Positions 1-6,491 of a stretch of 17,725 nt of DNA are shown here, piece by piece (positions within the stretch are counted from its first letter, which is position 1; every line of letters begins with the position of its first letter). Below the pieces are notes generated by a model, which did no database searches, had not been told where the DNA came from, and was given only the letters and a program-made list of their open reading frames with translations. The stretch spans positions 1-17,725 of the forward strand of contig DJCX01000097.1 in NCBI GenBank assembly GCA_002430755.1, read 5' to 3'. A program made the translations under genes and the position numbers. This DNA is from Flavobacteriales bacterium UBA5939. GTDB lineage: Bacteria > Bacteroidota > Bacteroidia > Flavobacteriales > Schleiferiaceae.

Positions 1-624
1 GTGCTCGCCCTTTTTGATGATGAGAAACTTTGGTCCCATGGTCATGATCCTCTTGGCACCTTTGACCAGGCTGTATTCGCCGGACATCTGACGCGCTTCT
101 TCATCGTTGATGGTCAGGACATCAACGCCTTTCAACGCTTCAACAAGATCGTCCCAACAGTTGTCCATCCAGAAATTCATGGTATCAAGAACCACCAATT
201 TTGGACGCTGTGGCAACTGATCCAAAACCTGCTGCTGAATAGACGGCATGAGGTTACCAAGCATCAAATATTTCGCGTCTTTGTAGGCCTCGGGAACGAC
301 CGGATTGAAATCTGCCAACACATTGAGTTGAGTGTCAATGGTATCGCGGGTATTCATATCTGTATGGTACTTCCCGCTCCAGAAAAACGTCTTGCCGTCC
401 TTGATAATTTGAACCCCGTCGAGATCCGCTCCCTTCGACTTCAATAGGTCGAGGTGTTGCTGTTCAAAATCGGCACCTACAACGGAAACGATATTGCTTT
501 TTTCTACGTGGTAACTCGCGCTCAAAGCGATGTAAGTAGCTGCACCACCAAGGATGCGATCCGTTTTTCCAAAGGGTGTTTCCAAGGCATCGTAAGCCAT
601 GGTTCCAACAGTTAATAAGCTCAT
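1..624 (-). CDS. PfkB-family (ribokinase-like) carbohydrate/nucleoside kinase, 3' end beyond window
   Basis: The reading frame stays open from the ATG at 624-622 to the left edge (208 codons), so the C-terminal third is missing. The protein begins MSLLTVGTMAYD. It carries the ribokinase-fold features GKTDRILGGAATYIA (about residues 19-33, the Gly-Gly substrate-site motif) and SVVGADF (about 47-53), followed by the alternating beta/alpha pattern with LVVLDTMNFWMD and VLTINDEEARQMSG near residues 143-184. PfkB enzymes transfer phosphate from ATP to a sugar or nucleoside in the cytoplasm. The DTxGAGD catalytic motif should lie beyond the edge. The substrate cannot be told from the visible part. 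It stands alone behind its own promoter. The plus-strand frame at 1-447 is a shadow of this gene. Confidence 0.88.
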   Translation of the reverse strand, partial: MSLLTVGTMAYDALETPFGKTDRILGGAATYIALSASYHVEKSNIVSVVGADFEQQHLDLLKSKGADLDGVQIIKDGKTFFWSGKYHTDMNTRDTIDTQLNVLADFNPVVPEAYKDAKYLMLGNLMPSIQQQVLDQLPQRPKLVVLDTMNFWMDNCWDDLVEALKGVDVLTINDEEARQMSGEYSLVKGAKRIMTMGPKFLIIKKGEH

Positions 625-645
625 CTTCTGGGTTATTTGATGGGG

Positions 646-676
646 CAAAGGTAAAGGGGTGTAATTTGTTGCACAA
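646..676 (-). promoter_or_regulatory. Bacteroidota sigma-A type promoter of the PfkB kinase gene
   Basis: Reading the minus strand, a -33 TTG (676-674) is followed after 20 bases by TACCTTTG (653-646), a perfect match to the -7 consensus TAnnTTTG of Bacteroidota. Transcription would start near 642-638, giving a leader of roughly 15-20 bases before the ATG at 624. Confidence 0.7.
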
Positions 677-682
677 GGTGGT

Positions 683-714
683 AAACTAAAAAAGCCGCGC
701 AATCGCGCGGCTTT
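683..714 (-). terminator. Rho-independent terminator of the 736-1497 gene
   Basis: A perfect 10-bp stem (691-700 with 705-714) closes a four-base loop. It is GC-rich in the middle and AAA/TTT at the base. On the minus strand it is followed by a further T run (690-685) and lies 22 bases past the stop codon of the secreted-protein gene. Confidence 0.88.
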
Positions 715-735
715 CAAAATAGGTTCGAAGTTTTC

Positions 736-1497
736 CTAGTCTGCGTACACGGAATGAATGCGCTGATAGACTACTCTAGCACCAAAGCCCTCTGGCATAA
801 TTTCATCCATCTTGCTACTGTTTACAACATCTTCCCAGCCGTCTAAATCGTTGGGCAATAAGACTCCTCCACAGTGCTGTATGGCATCAGAATAGGTGTC
901 GAAACCATCTATCGTTAAAACCGTGGCGTGCTTAGACGTAGCCGGGGCCAGAACGCGGTATAACTCCCAGCTTTTAGTAGGAATATTACCTTCCTGAGAA
1001 TGACGTTTGAACCATGGCCCCCAAAGTGTTTTGTTTTCATCAATAAAGGCTTGAATATCATCCGGTTGGCCGTAGTTCCATACCCAATATTTATTTCCTC
1101 CATTGAACCAGTATGCCTCAGATCTTACAATCATATCTCCGACAGTACTTGACATACCTTCTGTTGAAGCTTCTTCAACGGAAACTGGAAGTGCCTCCAT
1201 AACATCGCTTGTCCAAATGTTCTCATCAAAGTCTTCAATACTTGAGAAAACATTGGCAAAGACGTAATTGTGGTTTCCTCCTTGATCCATTCTCTTTGCT
1301 AGGACCCAGCCCAACATATCGCCTTTATCCATAGCGGCTTTTGCCACTTTGGACCAATATTCAATTTCTCTACGCTCAAATTCCGCGGATTGAGAGGGAT
1401 CTACCTGTCTATACTGCATGTAGATGTAAACTGTTTCCTGCGCTTTAGCGGGAATTGCCATTGTCAGAACAATGGCGAGTAACATGATTTTTTTCAT
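736..1497 (-). CDS. secreted protein with two related alpha/beta halves (dimeric alpha-beta barrel-like), function unknown
   Basis: The 253-residue product starts at MKKIML. A longer in-frame start nine codons upstream (1524) is less likely because it puts polar residues ahead of the signal peptide. The signal peptide ends AKAQ^ET-like near residue 19-20, so the mature protein is periplasmic or secreted. The mature part holds two similar halves. Half A (about 23-93) has YIYMQYRQVDPSQ, a W-containing helix, WVLAKRM, then NYVFANVF and SIEDFDENI. Half B (about 137-207) has YWVWNYGQPDDIQ, WGPWFKRH, SWELYRVLAP, then ATVLTIDGF and TYSDAI. This strand-helix-strand-strand-helix order fits a ferredoxin-like/dimeric alpha-beta barrel fold, but that is inference. 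I recognise no family and see no catalytic motif. Transcription ends at the hairpin just downstream. Confidence 0.85.
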   Translation of the reverse strand: MKKIMLLAIVLTMAIPAKAQETVYIYMQYRQVDPSQSAEFERREIEYWSKVAKAAMDKGDMLGWVLAKRMDQGGNHNYVFANVFSSIEDFDENIWTSDVMEALPVSVEEASTEGMSSTVGDMIVRSEAYWFNGGNKYWVWNYGQPDDIQAFIDENKTLWGPWFKRHSQEGNIPTKSWELYRVLAPATSKHATVLTIDGFDTYSDAIQHCGGVLLPNDLDGWEDVVNSSKMDEIMPEGFGARVVYQRIHSVYAD

Positions 1498-1630
1498 ATC
1501 TAATTGTTGTTGGTTACAAAACAATTAGGCTAGCGGTTTATTGGTATGCTTGAATATACAAATAATTGATATGTAATTGTTTAGATGCATATTATCCGAA
1601 CATTATTTCTCATAGGGTGTTATAACAAAT

Positions 1631-2209
1631 ATGAAAACCGCCCTGTTTCTAATTACCCTAACCTGGTTCACAGTTGCCCACGGACAAAGTATCGTAGAAA
1701 TTCCCGCAGATAGCCGCGTGACCATAGGCTATCCGGATTCGGAGGATGCGGCACTGGTATTGAAAAATAAAGGCAGTCAAGGAATTGACGTAGCGACAGT
1801 CAATAAAGTCAGTGGGGTGCAGATTAGCGGCTTTGGTTTGGGTCCATTTGGAAAGGCGACAGTGGCAGTTGGTCCTCTAGACCTTCTAGAATTGCGTAAC
1901 GCATCGGGCGAAGCCGTTCGCTTGAGCTATGAGATTACCAAAGCTGTAAAGAATGAAGTGAGCGAAGATGAGCGCTACATAAGCTTCACGTTGCGAAACG
2001 AAACATTGAAATCCATTCCGCTGGTTATTCCAGGGGTAATGAATCCAAATTTGAGCCCACAATCGAACTCTGGGGTGCGATTAAAGATTGGGCAAGAAAT
2101 AAAATACAAAAAAGGCGGTAGAGCCCGTCTGCTCTTAGTTGTGGACCATTCCATTAAAGAGGGTGATGTGCTGTTTGTCGGAGAACGTATAGCTCAAGTT
2201 AACGATTAG
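1631..2209 (+). CDS. small secreted protein, unknown function
   Basis: The 192-residue protein starts at ATG 1631. It has a short signal peptide (MKTALFLITLTWFTVAHG, cut before QSIVE). The mature part is rich in Val, Gly and Ser, with alternating hydrophobic residues (for example VTIGYP, AALVLKN, SFTLRNE, ARLLLVVDH), which suggests an all-beta fold. There are no cysteines, lipobox, sorting tail or recognisable catalytic residues. It diverges from the secreted gene at 736-1497 across about 130 bp and ends in its own terminator. I do not recognise the family. Confidence 0.8.
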   Translation: MKTALFLITLTWFTVAHGQSIVEIPADSRVTIGYPDSEDAALVLKNKGSQGIDVATVNKVSGVQISGFGLGPFGKATVAVGPLDLLELRNASGEAVRLSYEITKAVKNEVSEDERYISFTLRNETLKSIPLVIPGVMNPNLSPQSNSGVRLKIGQEIKYKKGGRARLLLVVDHSIKEGDVLFVGERIAQVND

Positions 2210-2241
2210 ACATAGTAGATTTTACTAAACTTCAGCTTGCT

Positions 2242-2275
2242 AGTGCGGGGGGCCTTAGGTTCTCCGCACTTTTTG
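2242..2275 (+). terminator. Rho-independent terminator after the 1631-2209 gene
   Basis: The arms AGTGCGG (2242-2248) and CCGCACT (2264-2270) pair perfectly around a 15-base loop that can pair further at its base. TTTTT follows at 2271-2275, 33 bases past the stop codon. Confidence 0.75.
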
Positions 2276-2367
2276 TTTGTAGATAGTGTGGCAGACTTGC
2301 TCTTAATGGCTGGATGGTAGACCCTCAATATTTTTGAAAGCCAAATCCAAAAAAAAATTCTCAAGTA

Positions 2368-2398
2368 TTGTGGGAAATTGGGGATTGCCGTATTATTG
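2368..2398 (+). promoter_or_regulatory. promoter of the tRNA-Asn gene
   Basis: TTG at 2368-2370, a 20-base spacer, then TATTATTG (2391-2398), one mismatch from TAnnTTTG. The tRNA starts 31 bases downstream, which leaves a short 5' leader. Confidence 0.6.
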
Positions 2399-2429
2399 CA
2401 GCCCGATTTGAAAGAATCGGACACATAAT

Positions 2430-2503
2430 TCCTCCTTAGCTCAGTTGGTTAGAGCATCTGACTGTTAATCAGAGGGTCCTTGGTTCGAGCCCAAGAGGAG
2501 GAG
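2430..2503 (+). tRNA. tRNA-Asn (anticodon GTT)
   Basis: A full cloverleaf can be drawn. The acceptor TCCTCCT (2430-2436) pairs with AGGAGGA (2496-2502), and the discriminator is G at 2503. The D arm is GCTC/GAGC. The anticodon stem TCTGA/TCAGA encloses loop CTGTTAA, with GTT at 2464-2466. The T arm is CTTGG-TTCGAGC-CCAAG. CCA is not fully encoded (GCA follows), as is common in Bacteroidota. It is a single tRNA with its own promoter and terminator. Confidence 0.97.
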
Positions 2504-2510
2504 CAACAAG

Positions 2511-2545
2511 AAAGCCCAGCACTAAGTGTTGGGCTTTTTCTTTTT
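2511..2545 (+). terminator. Rho-independent terminator of tRNA-Asn
   Basis: A 12-bp stem (AAAGCCCAGCAC with GTGTTGGGCTTT, including one G-T pair) closes a TAA loop. Two T runs (2535-2539 and 2541-2545) follow. It starts 7 bases past the tRNA. Confidence 0.88.
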
Positions 2546-2564
2546 GCATACAATTTGCATACAA
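2543..2564 (+). repeat. perfect 11-bp tandem repeat (TTTGCATACAA x2) next to tRNA-Asn
   Basis: Two head-to-tail copies of TTTGCATACAA occupy 2543-2553 and 2554-2564, starting inside the second T run of the tRNA terminator. The position just 3' of a tRNA and the one-helical-turn spacing resemble recombinase or regulator binding sites. No integrase is nearby, so the role is unknown. Confidence 0.7.
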
Positions 2565-2645
2565 AATCGGCCCAAACCACCCATAACAGATGCAAGCCAA
2601 GAGGAAGTTTAATCCTACTGAAGCAAGTCTTTGATATAGTAAGAG

Positions 2646-2653
2646 TATCTTTA
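2646..2653 (+). promoter_or_regulatory. -7-like element TATCTTTA immediately before the T9SS protein gene
   Basis: TATCTTTA matches TAnnTTTG except for the last base and ends 5 bases before the ATG at 2659. No good -33 TTG is seen at 19-21 bases. If used, the transcript would be almost leaderless. Confidence 0.35.
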
Positions 2654-2658
2654 ACTCT

Positions 2659-3918
2659 ATGAAAAAATACTTCCTTTCTGCTCTACTCACTGTAGGTTCC
2701 TTTTTAGGATGGTCGCAGAGCCTTCCGTTCGATTTTGAAAGTGCTACCTCCGGGATGACCGGTTACGATGGCGCCACGTTTACCATCGTCAACAACCCTG
2801 ATACTGCGGGAAACAGCAGCAGTAAGGTTGCGAAAATTGTGAAAGTCAATGTAAATGATCTGTGGGCTGGTGGAAAGATTACTTCGGTATCCTCGTTGGA
2901 CTTTAGTACCTCAGCAAGTAGTGTGCTTTCGATGAAGGTATATACTACTGAACCTGTGGGAACGGTTATCAAAATAAAATTGGAGTCGCCATATACCTCT
3001 GAAGTAGATGCCGTGACTACGGTGAGCGGCGCTTGGGAAACCTTGACTTTTGACTTTGGTATTCCAGCCCCTGCGGGAAGCGTAGATCTCGTAATTATGC
3101 CACAGCCACACACCAACGGTGGTGGAAATACTTTTTACTTCGATGATATCGAGCAGAAGCCTGGACTTATTGCCACGCCTAGGCTCGGTCCTCCAATCAC
3201 CTTTGAGTCCGGCACAAACCCGAGACACCTATTTGACTTTGAAAGTGCCATTTCAGATGTTGTGCCGAACCCGGACATTAGTACCGCAAATGGAAGCGCT
3301 ATGGTTGGGAAAATCACGCGATATCTAGGCGCTCCGTGGGGCGGTAGTAAGATTGAGTTTGTCAATAATCTAGACTTTACCAATCACCCGCAGATTACCA
3401 TGAAGGTTTGGACCAATGCTGCCATAGGAACCTATGTAACCTTGAAAGCAGAGAAGCCGTTTTGGGGCGAAGAGCGCAGTGTTCAAACGACCAAAACAGG
3501 AGAATGGGAAACCCTTACGTTCGACTTTACAAATGCCCCTACGGACATGAATGTCCTCGCTTTTATGTTTGATTTTGTTGCAGGCAGTAGCAACGTCGGA
3601 GACGGAAGTGCCGGCTCTACCTTTTACTTCGACGAGGTGAAGTACGCCAATGTACCCTTAGGAAGTAATGAGGGGTTAGAATTGGCCACAATTTCTGTAT
3701 ATCCAAATCCGGCTTCGGACCGCTGGACGTTGTCTAATCCGGCACTCTCCATAACCGAGGTCCTTTTATTCAGTATTGACGGCAAACTTTTGGCGAAAGT
3801 TGAGCCAAAAGACGACGGTGCTGTAGTAATTGATGCTAGCTTGTACCCTACTGGCCTCTACCTGGCCAAGGTCATCACAACTGCCGGCGAGGCAGTGCTT
3901 AAGCTGCATAAGGATTAA
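2659..3918 (+). CDS. T9SS-exported protein with two CBM-like repeats and a type A sorting domain
   Basis: The 419-residue protein begins with a signal peptide (MKKYFLSALLTVGSFLGWSQ). Two beta-sandwich-like repeats follow. The first runs about 22-166 from PFDFESATSGM to FYFDDIE, the second about 190-332 from LFDFESAISDV to FYFDEVKY. Each contains an LDF(S/T) strand, a MKV(Y/W)T strand and the block WETLTFDF. This resembles the galactose-binding/CBM type of module that often accompanies glycan-degrading proteins. Residues about 345-419 are a Por secretion tail: ISVYPNPASDRW, FSIDGKLL, TGLYLAKV and a final KLHKD. The protein should therefore cross the outer membrane by the T9SS and be attached or released. 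No enzyme domain is present, so glycan binding or adhesion is the likely role. The Omp85-like gene starts 25 bases downstream. Confidence 0.88.
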   Translation: MKKYFLSALLTVGSFLGWSQSLPFDFESATSGMTGYDGATFTIVNNPDTAGNSSSKVAKIVKVNVNDLWAGGKITSVSSLDFSTSASSVLSMKVYTTEPVGTVIKIKLESPYTSEVDAVTTVSGAWETLTFDFGIPAPAGSVDLVIMPQPHTNGGGNTFYFDDIEQKPGLIATPRLGPPITFESGTNPRHLFDFESAISDVVPNPDISTANGSAMVGKITRYLGAPWGGSKIEFVNNLDFTNHPQITMKVWTNAAIGTYVTLKAEKPFWGEERSVQTTKTGEWETLTFDFTNAPTDMNVLAFMFDFVAGSSNVGDGSAGSTFYFDEVKYANVPLGSNEGLELATISVYPNPASDRWTLSNPALSITEVLLFSIDGKLLAKVEPKDDGAVVIDASLYPTGLYLAKVITTAGEAVLKLHKD

Positions 3919-3943
3919 TTATAAGGCCCCTTCGCCCCTGAGG

Positions 3944-5092
3944 ATGGAACGACTGAAGCTGCGATTATGCCTACTAATGTTCTTCGCTGCCCCTACCCTG
4001 GTTAGTGCACAGGACTCGTTGGCCGAAAAGTCGCCGATCTACATCAGATACCTTGAAAATATGCTGGGTCCGCAGAAGGATCCGTCAGCACCTCAGCTGA
4101 TTAATTACCCGGCCATTGCCTATGCTCCCGAGACGAGTTGGGAGATTGGGGTGAGTAGCCTTTATGTCTATTCCGCGAATCGGAACCTTGAGAACCGCCT
4201 GAGCGAGGTAAAGGCCTACACCTTTTTCACCCTTGAAAATCAATACGGCTTCTGGCTTGATCATGCGTTATATACCGATTTAAACAAATGGTTTTTCTAC
4301 GGTCGCGCACGGTATCAAAACTTCCCGCTCTTCTACTACGGGATAGGCCGAGAAAGCCCCTCAGAATACACAGCGCTGATCGATGGGTCGTATAAACTAT
4401 TCCGCGAGCGGTTGCTGCGCGAAACCTTACCATCGTTGTACTTTGGATTAGAACTTGACTTCCAGAGCTTGAACCGAGTGAGCTATGTGGATACGCGACC
4501 AGATTTTGAGTTTCCGGAAGTAGGCACCATGGGATCGACCAATCTAGGCATTGGTCTCGGTTTGCTGTACAACAACATCCATAATGCCATGAACCCCCGT
4601 GAAGGGCTGTATAGCGAATGGGCCTTTATGAATTACAGCACCTCGATAGGCAGTGATTTTGATTTTTCCAGCTACATCGTAGACAATAGAATTTACCGCC
4701 CAGTAAAGGAAAATACTGTATTTGCCGCTCAGGTTTATGGCCAATTTACCCGTGGTGATGCCCCTTTTAATATGCTATCCCTGATGGGTGGAGAAAGCTT
4801 GATGCGGGGATATTATTTAGGACGTTACCGCGATAAAAACCTACTAGCCGGCCAGGTCGAATACCGCATCCTACCCTTTTCTTTTTCCAAGCGCTGGGGA
4901 GCGAGCGTTTTCCTTGCCGCAGGCCAAGTTTATGGAGACGATTTTGGATTTGAATGGGATGCGTTTCTACCCACGGGCGGAGCTGGTGTTCGCTACCTCA
5001 TCTTCCCCGACAAAGACATCTACACAAGGATTGATATTTCCTACACCAGAGAAGGAAGTGGTGTGTACTTCTTCATAGGCGAAGCGTTTTAG
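3944..5092 (+). CDS. POTRA-less Omp85/BamA-like outer-membrane beta-barrel protein
   Basis: The 382-residue product starts at MERLKL. The frame is open further upstream inside the previous gene, but only this Met gives a clean signal peptide, ending VSA^QDS near residue 22. The mature part is a barrel with frequent aromatic alternation and ends in a C-terminal strand finishing YFFIGEAF with terminal Phe. The Omp85 loop-6 signature is clear: GGESLMRGYYLGRYRDK near 282-298, with MRGY in place of the usual VRGF/Y, followed by AGQVEYR. Omp85 proteins insert or transport proteins or lipids at the outer membrane. This one has only about 30 residues before the barrel, so it lacks POTRA domains and has the size of one 16-strand barrel. 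It follows the T9SS gene by 25 bases and is probably cotranscribed with it. Its own substrate is unknown. Confidence 0.87.
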   Translation: MERLKLRLCLLMFFAAPTLVSAQDSLAEKSPIYIRYLENMLGPQKDPSAPQLINYPAIAYAPETSWEIGVSSLYVYSANRNLENRLSEVKAYTFFTLENQYGFWLDHALYTDLNKWFFYGRARYQNFPLFYYGIGRESPSEYTALIDGSYKLFRERLLRETLPSLYFGLELDFQSLNRVSYVDTRPDFEFPEVGTMGSTNLGIGLGLLYNNIHNAMNPREGLYSEWAFMNYSTSIGSDFDFSSYIVDNRIYRPVKENTVFAAQVYGQFTRGDAPFNMLSLMGGESLMRGYYLGRYRDKNLLAGQVEYRILPFSFSKRWGASVFLAAGQVYGDDFGFEWDAFLPTGGAGVRYLIFPDKDIYTRIDISYTREGSGVYFFIGEAF

Positions 5093-5093
5093 A

Positions 5094-5123
5094 AAAAAAA
5101 CCCCCTTCTTTCGAAGAGGGTTT
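5094..5123 (-). terminator. Rho-independent terminator between convergent genes, mainly for the minus strand
   Basis: The A/C-rich arm ending CCCCCTTC pairs with GAAGAGGG(TTT) around a TTTC loop. The long run of eight Ts lies on the minus-strand side (plus-strand A run at 5093-5100), so it best serves the 5148-5930 gene. It may also stop the plus-strand barrel gene. Confidence 0.8.
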
Positions 5124-5147
5124 GTGAAAGTTTAGAATTGGCTTCTA

Positions 5148-5930
5148 TTACTTCAAACCACTTAATGGAATGAAAGGAGCCTTCACCCAAGAGACAAACT
5201 TGTCTGCAAGGCCGTAGAAGAAGCTGTATACTGCTAGAGAAACGTATAGTTGGATCAACATAATGATTACTCCAACAAACGCCATACCTGCACCTACTAA
5301 CCCTTCTATAGTCCAGCCTGCACCTGCGTAGGCGTCAGACATGATTTCCATGCCGTATAGACCAGTGAATAGTTCTGCGATAGAATCTAGGCCTACCATA
5401 CCTGCAAACGTACCGAGTACAGTCATTGGTAGATCAGCAACTCCAGCTGCTAGATTTAGGCTGTGTGAATATGTAAATACATCTGCATTCACAACGTAAG
5501 AAACAACGCCTACCACTGCTGTGAAGAACGCGCTCATGGCTGCGAAGTAACCAACCGCCTTAATGTTTGTGATAACGAGATCCTTAAATACGAACCCTAC
5601 CGTATCACTCTTAGAAGCAGTAAGCTCATCGCCCGCATTGCGAATGATCTGAGCAAGTGGAAAAGCAGCGTAGATGTAAATAAGTGTCGCAACAGCGCTA
5701 CCTACTTTAGACAATGCGCTTCCTTCTCCCGATAGTGCATCAATACCGCCTGTAACTACACCGTAAAGCATAGAAATAAGTACTGCAAAGGCAACTACCT
5801 TGTAAACAAATCCGAGCCAAGCTTTCGCTGAATCCTCAGAGCTGCTAATTACTTCGTTCCAATTGTTTCTTGGAAGCATCCCGTTCACCTTATCAGGAAA
5901 ATCGAGGACTTGATTCACATAGTTAATCAT
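5148..5930 (-). CDS. polytopic inner-membrane protein, unknown function
   Basis: The 260-residue protein starts MINYVNQVLDFPDK. An amphipathic N-terminal segment of about 38 residues is followed by hydrophobic stretches near 40-60, 75-97, 124-148 and 205-240, with an additional weakly hydrophobic part around 165-195. This suggests four or more membrane helices. It is rich in Gly, Ala and Val with very few charges in the core, and ends in a short Lys-containing tail. No transporter signature or catalytic motif is recognised. It stands alone, with a strong terminator 24 bases past its stop and a 560-bp gap upstream. Confidence 0.8.
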   Translation of the reverse strand: MINYVNQVLDFPDKVNGMLPRNNWNEVISSSEDSAKAWLGFVYKVVAFAVLISMLYGVVTGGIDALSGEGSALSKVGSAVATLIYIYAAFPLAQIIRNAGDELTASKSDTVGFVFKDLVITNIKAVGYFAAMSAFFTAVVGVVSYVVNADVFTYSHSLNLAAGVADLPMTVLGTFAGMVGLDSIAELFTGLYGMEIMSDAYAGAGWTIEGLVGAGMAFVGVIIMLIQLYVSLAVYSFFYGLADKFVSWVKAPFIPLSGLK

Positions 5931-6491
5931 AGTTTCATGTGTTTTTTAAGTGTTAACGGAGAAGAAGGTATTAAAAATCCACTCTGATTTCTGAACTAAA
6001 CCTTGTTTCTAGTGTTTGAAGCTGCTTGAAAAAACCTACGAAAAACAAGGATAAAGTGTCTTTATGGCCCTTTATTACTAGGGTTCGGCTTAGTCGCTTA
6101 CGAGAAGAACTTCTGTTAGTTTAGTGTGAATAATTTCGATTTTGGGCCATTCAAACCCTCTGAATTTTAGACTTTTCGCGGCAATTTGGCGCTTTTGCCT
6201 CCCTAAAAACGTCAAATTACAGATCCAGTCTCGTTCTAATCACGAGAAATTAAGGGGTGAACAGGCGTCTTAATCGATAGATGCGTTTACACATATACAA
6301 AGCACAAAAAAAGCGCCCCGAAGGACGCTCTTTTTATACCGCTCAAAGCAATACTACCCCAATGGCTTTAAGCAGGTAATTTTAGCTTATTAGTTTGGTC
6401 AAAAGGTATCGTTTTGAATCTATTTCTATGTTTCATTTTGACCCAATACACTTCATGGGCCATAACCCTATCCTTTGTACCTTGAGTCCCA
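5931..6491. other. 561-bp gap without a credible gene; structured segment, possible small RNA
   Basis: I see no plausible protein gene on either strand. The frames at 6395-6613 (+) and 6433-6681 (-) overlap the next gene and have no family character. What is present: an inverted repeat AGAAGAACTTCT-like (6103-6114); a weak -7-like TAATTTCG (6131-6138); hairpin GGCAA/TTGCC (6180-6184 with 6195-6199); hairpin TCTCGT/ACGAGA with a 7-base loop (6229-6247); and a free-standing terminator at 6306-6335. The series of hairpins ending in a terminator fits a small RNA of about 150-200 bases on the plus strand. No conserved core of tmRNA, RNase P or SRP RNA was recognised. The gap must also hold promoters for both flanking genes. 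Confidence 0.45.
6306..6335 (+). terminator. free-standing Rho-independent terminator (bidirectional)
   Basis: The stem AGCGCCC/GGACGCT has one C-A mismatch and closes a CGAA loop. An A run lies before it (6306-6312) and a T run after it (6331-6335). The T tract is longer when read on the minus strand. No protein gene ends nearby on either strand. Confidence 0.7.

Noticed and set aside
1..447. Plus-strand open frame of 148 codons at the left edge
   Set aside because: It is antisense to the PfkB kinase frame, which shows family motifs, a promoter and a start; the plus-strand product has no family character.
2543..2564. CTnDOT-type attB core (GTANNTTTGC) in the tandem repeat
   Set aside because: Only the TTTGC half matches; the three leading bases are wrong in both copies.
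2469..2690. Minus-strand frame ending GLEPRTL across tRNA-Asn
   Set aside because: The GLEPRTL ending is a well-known translation artefact of tRNA sequence; the frame covers the tRNA and its terminator.
3830..3943. N-terminal extension of the Omp85-like protein into the T9SS gene
   Set aside because: It would overlap the preceding gene by 89 bp and place 38 polar residues before an otherwise perfect signal peptide.
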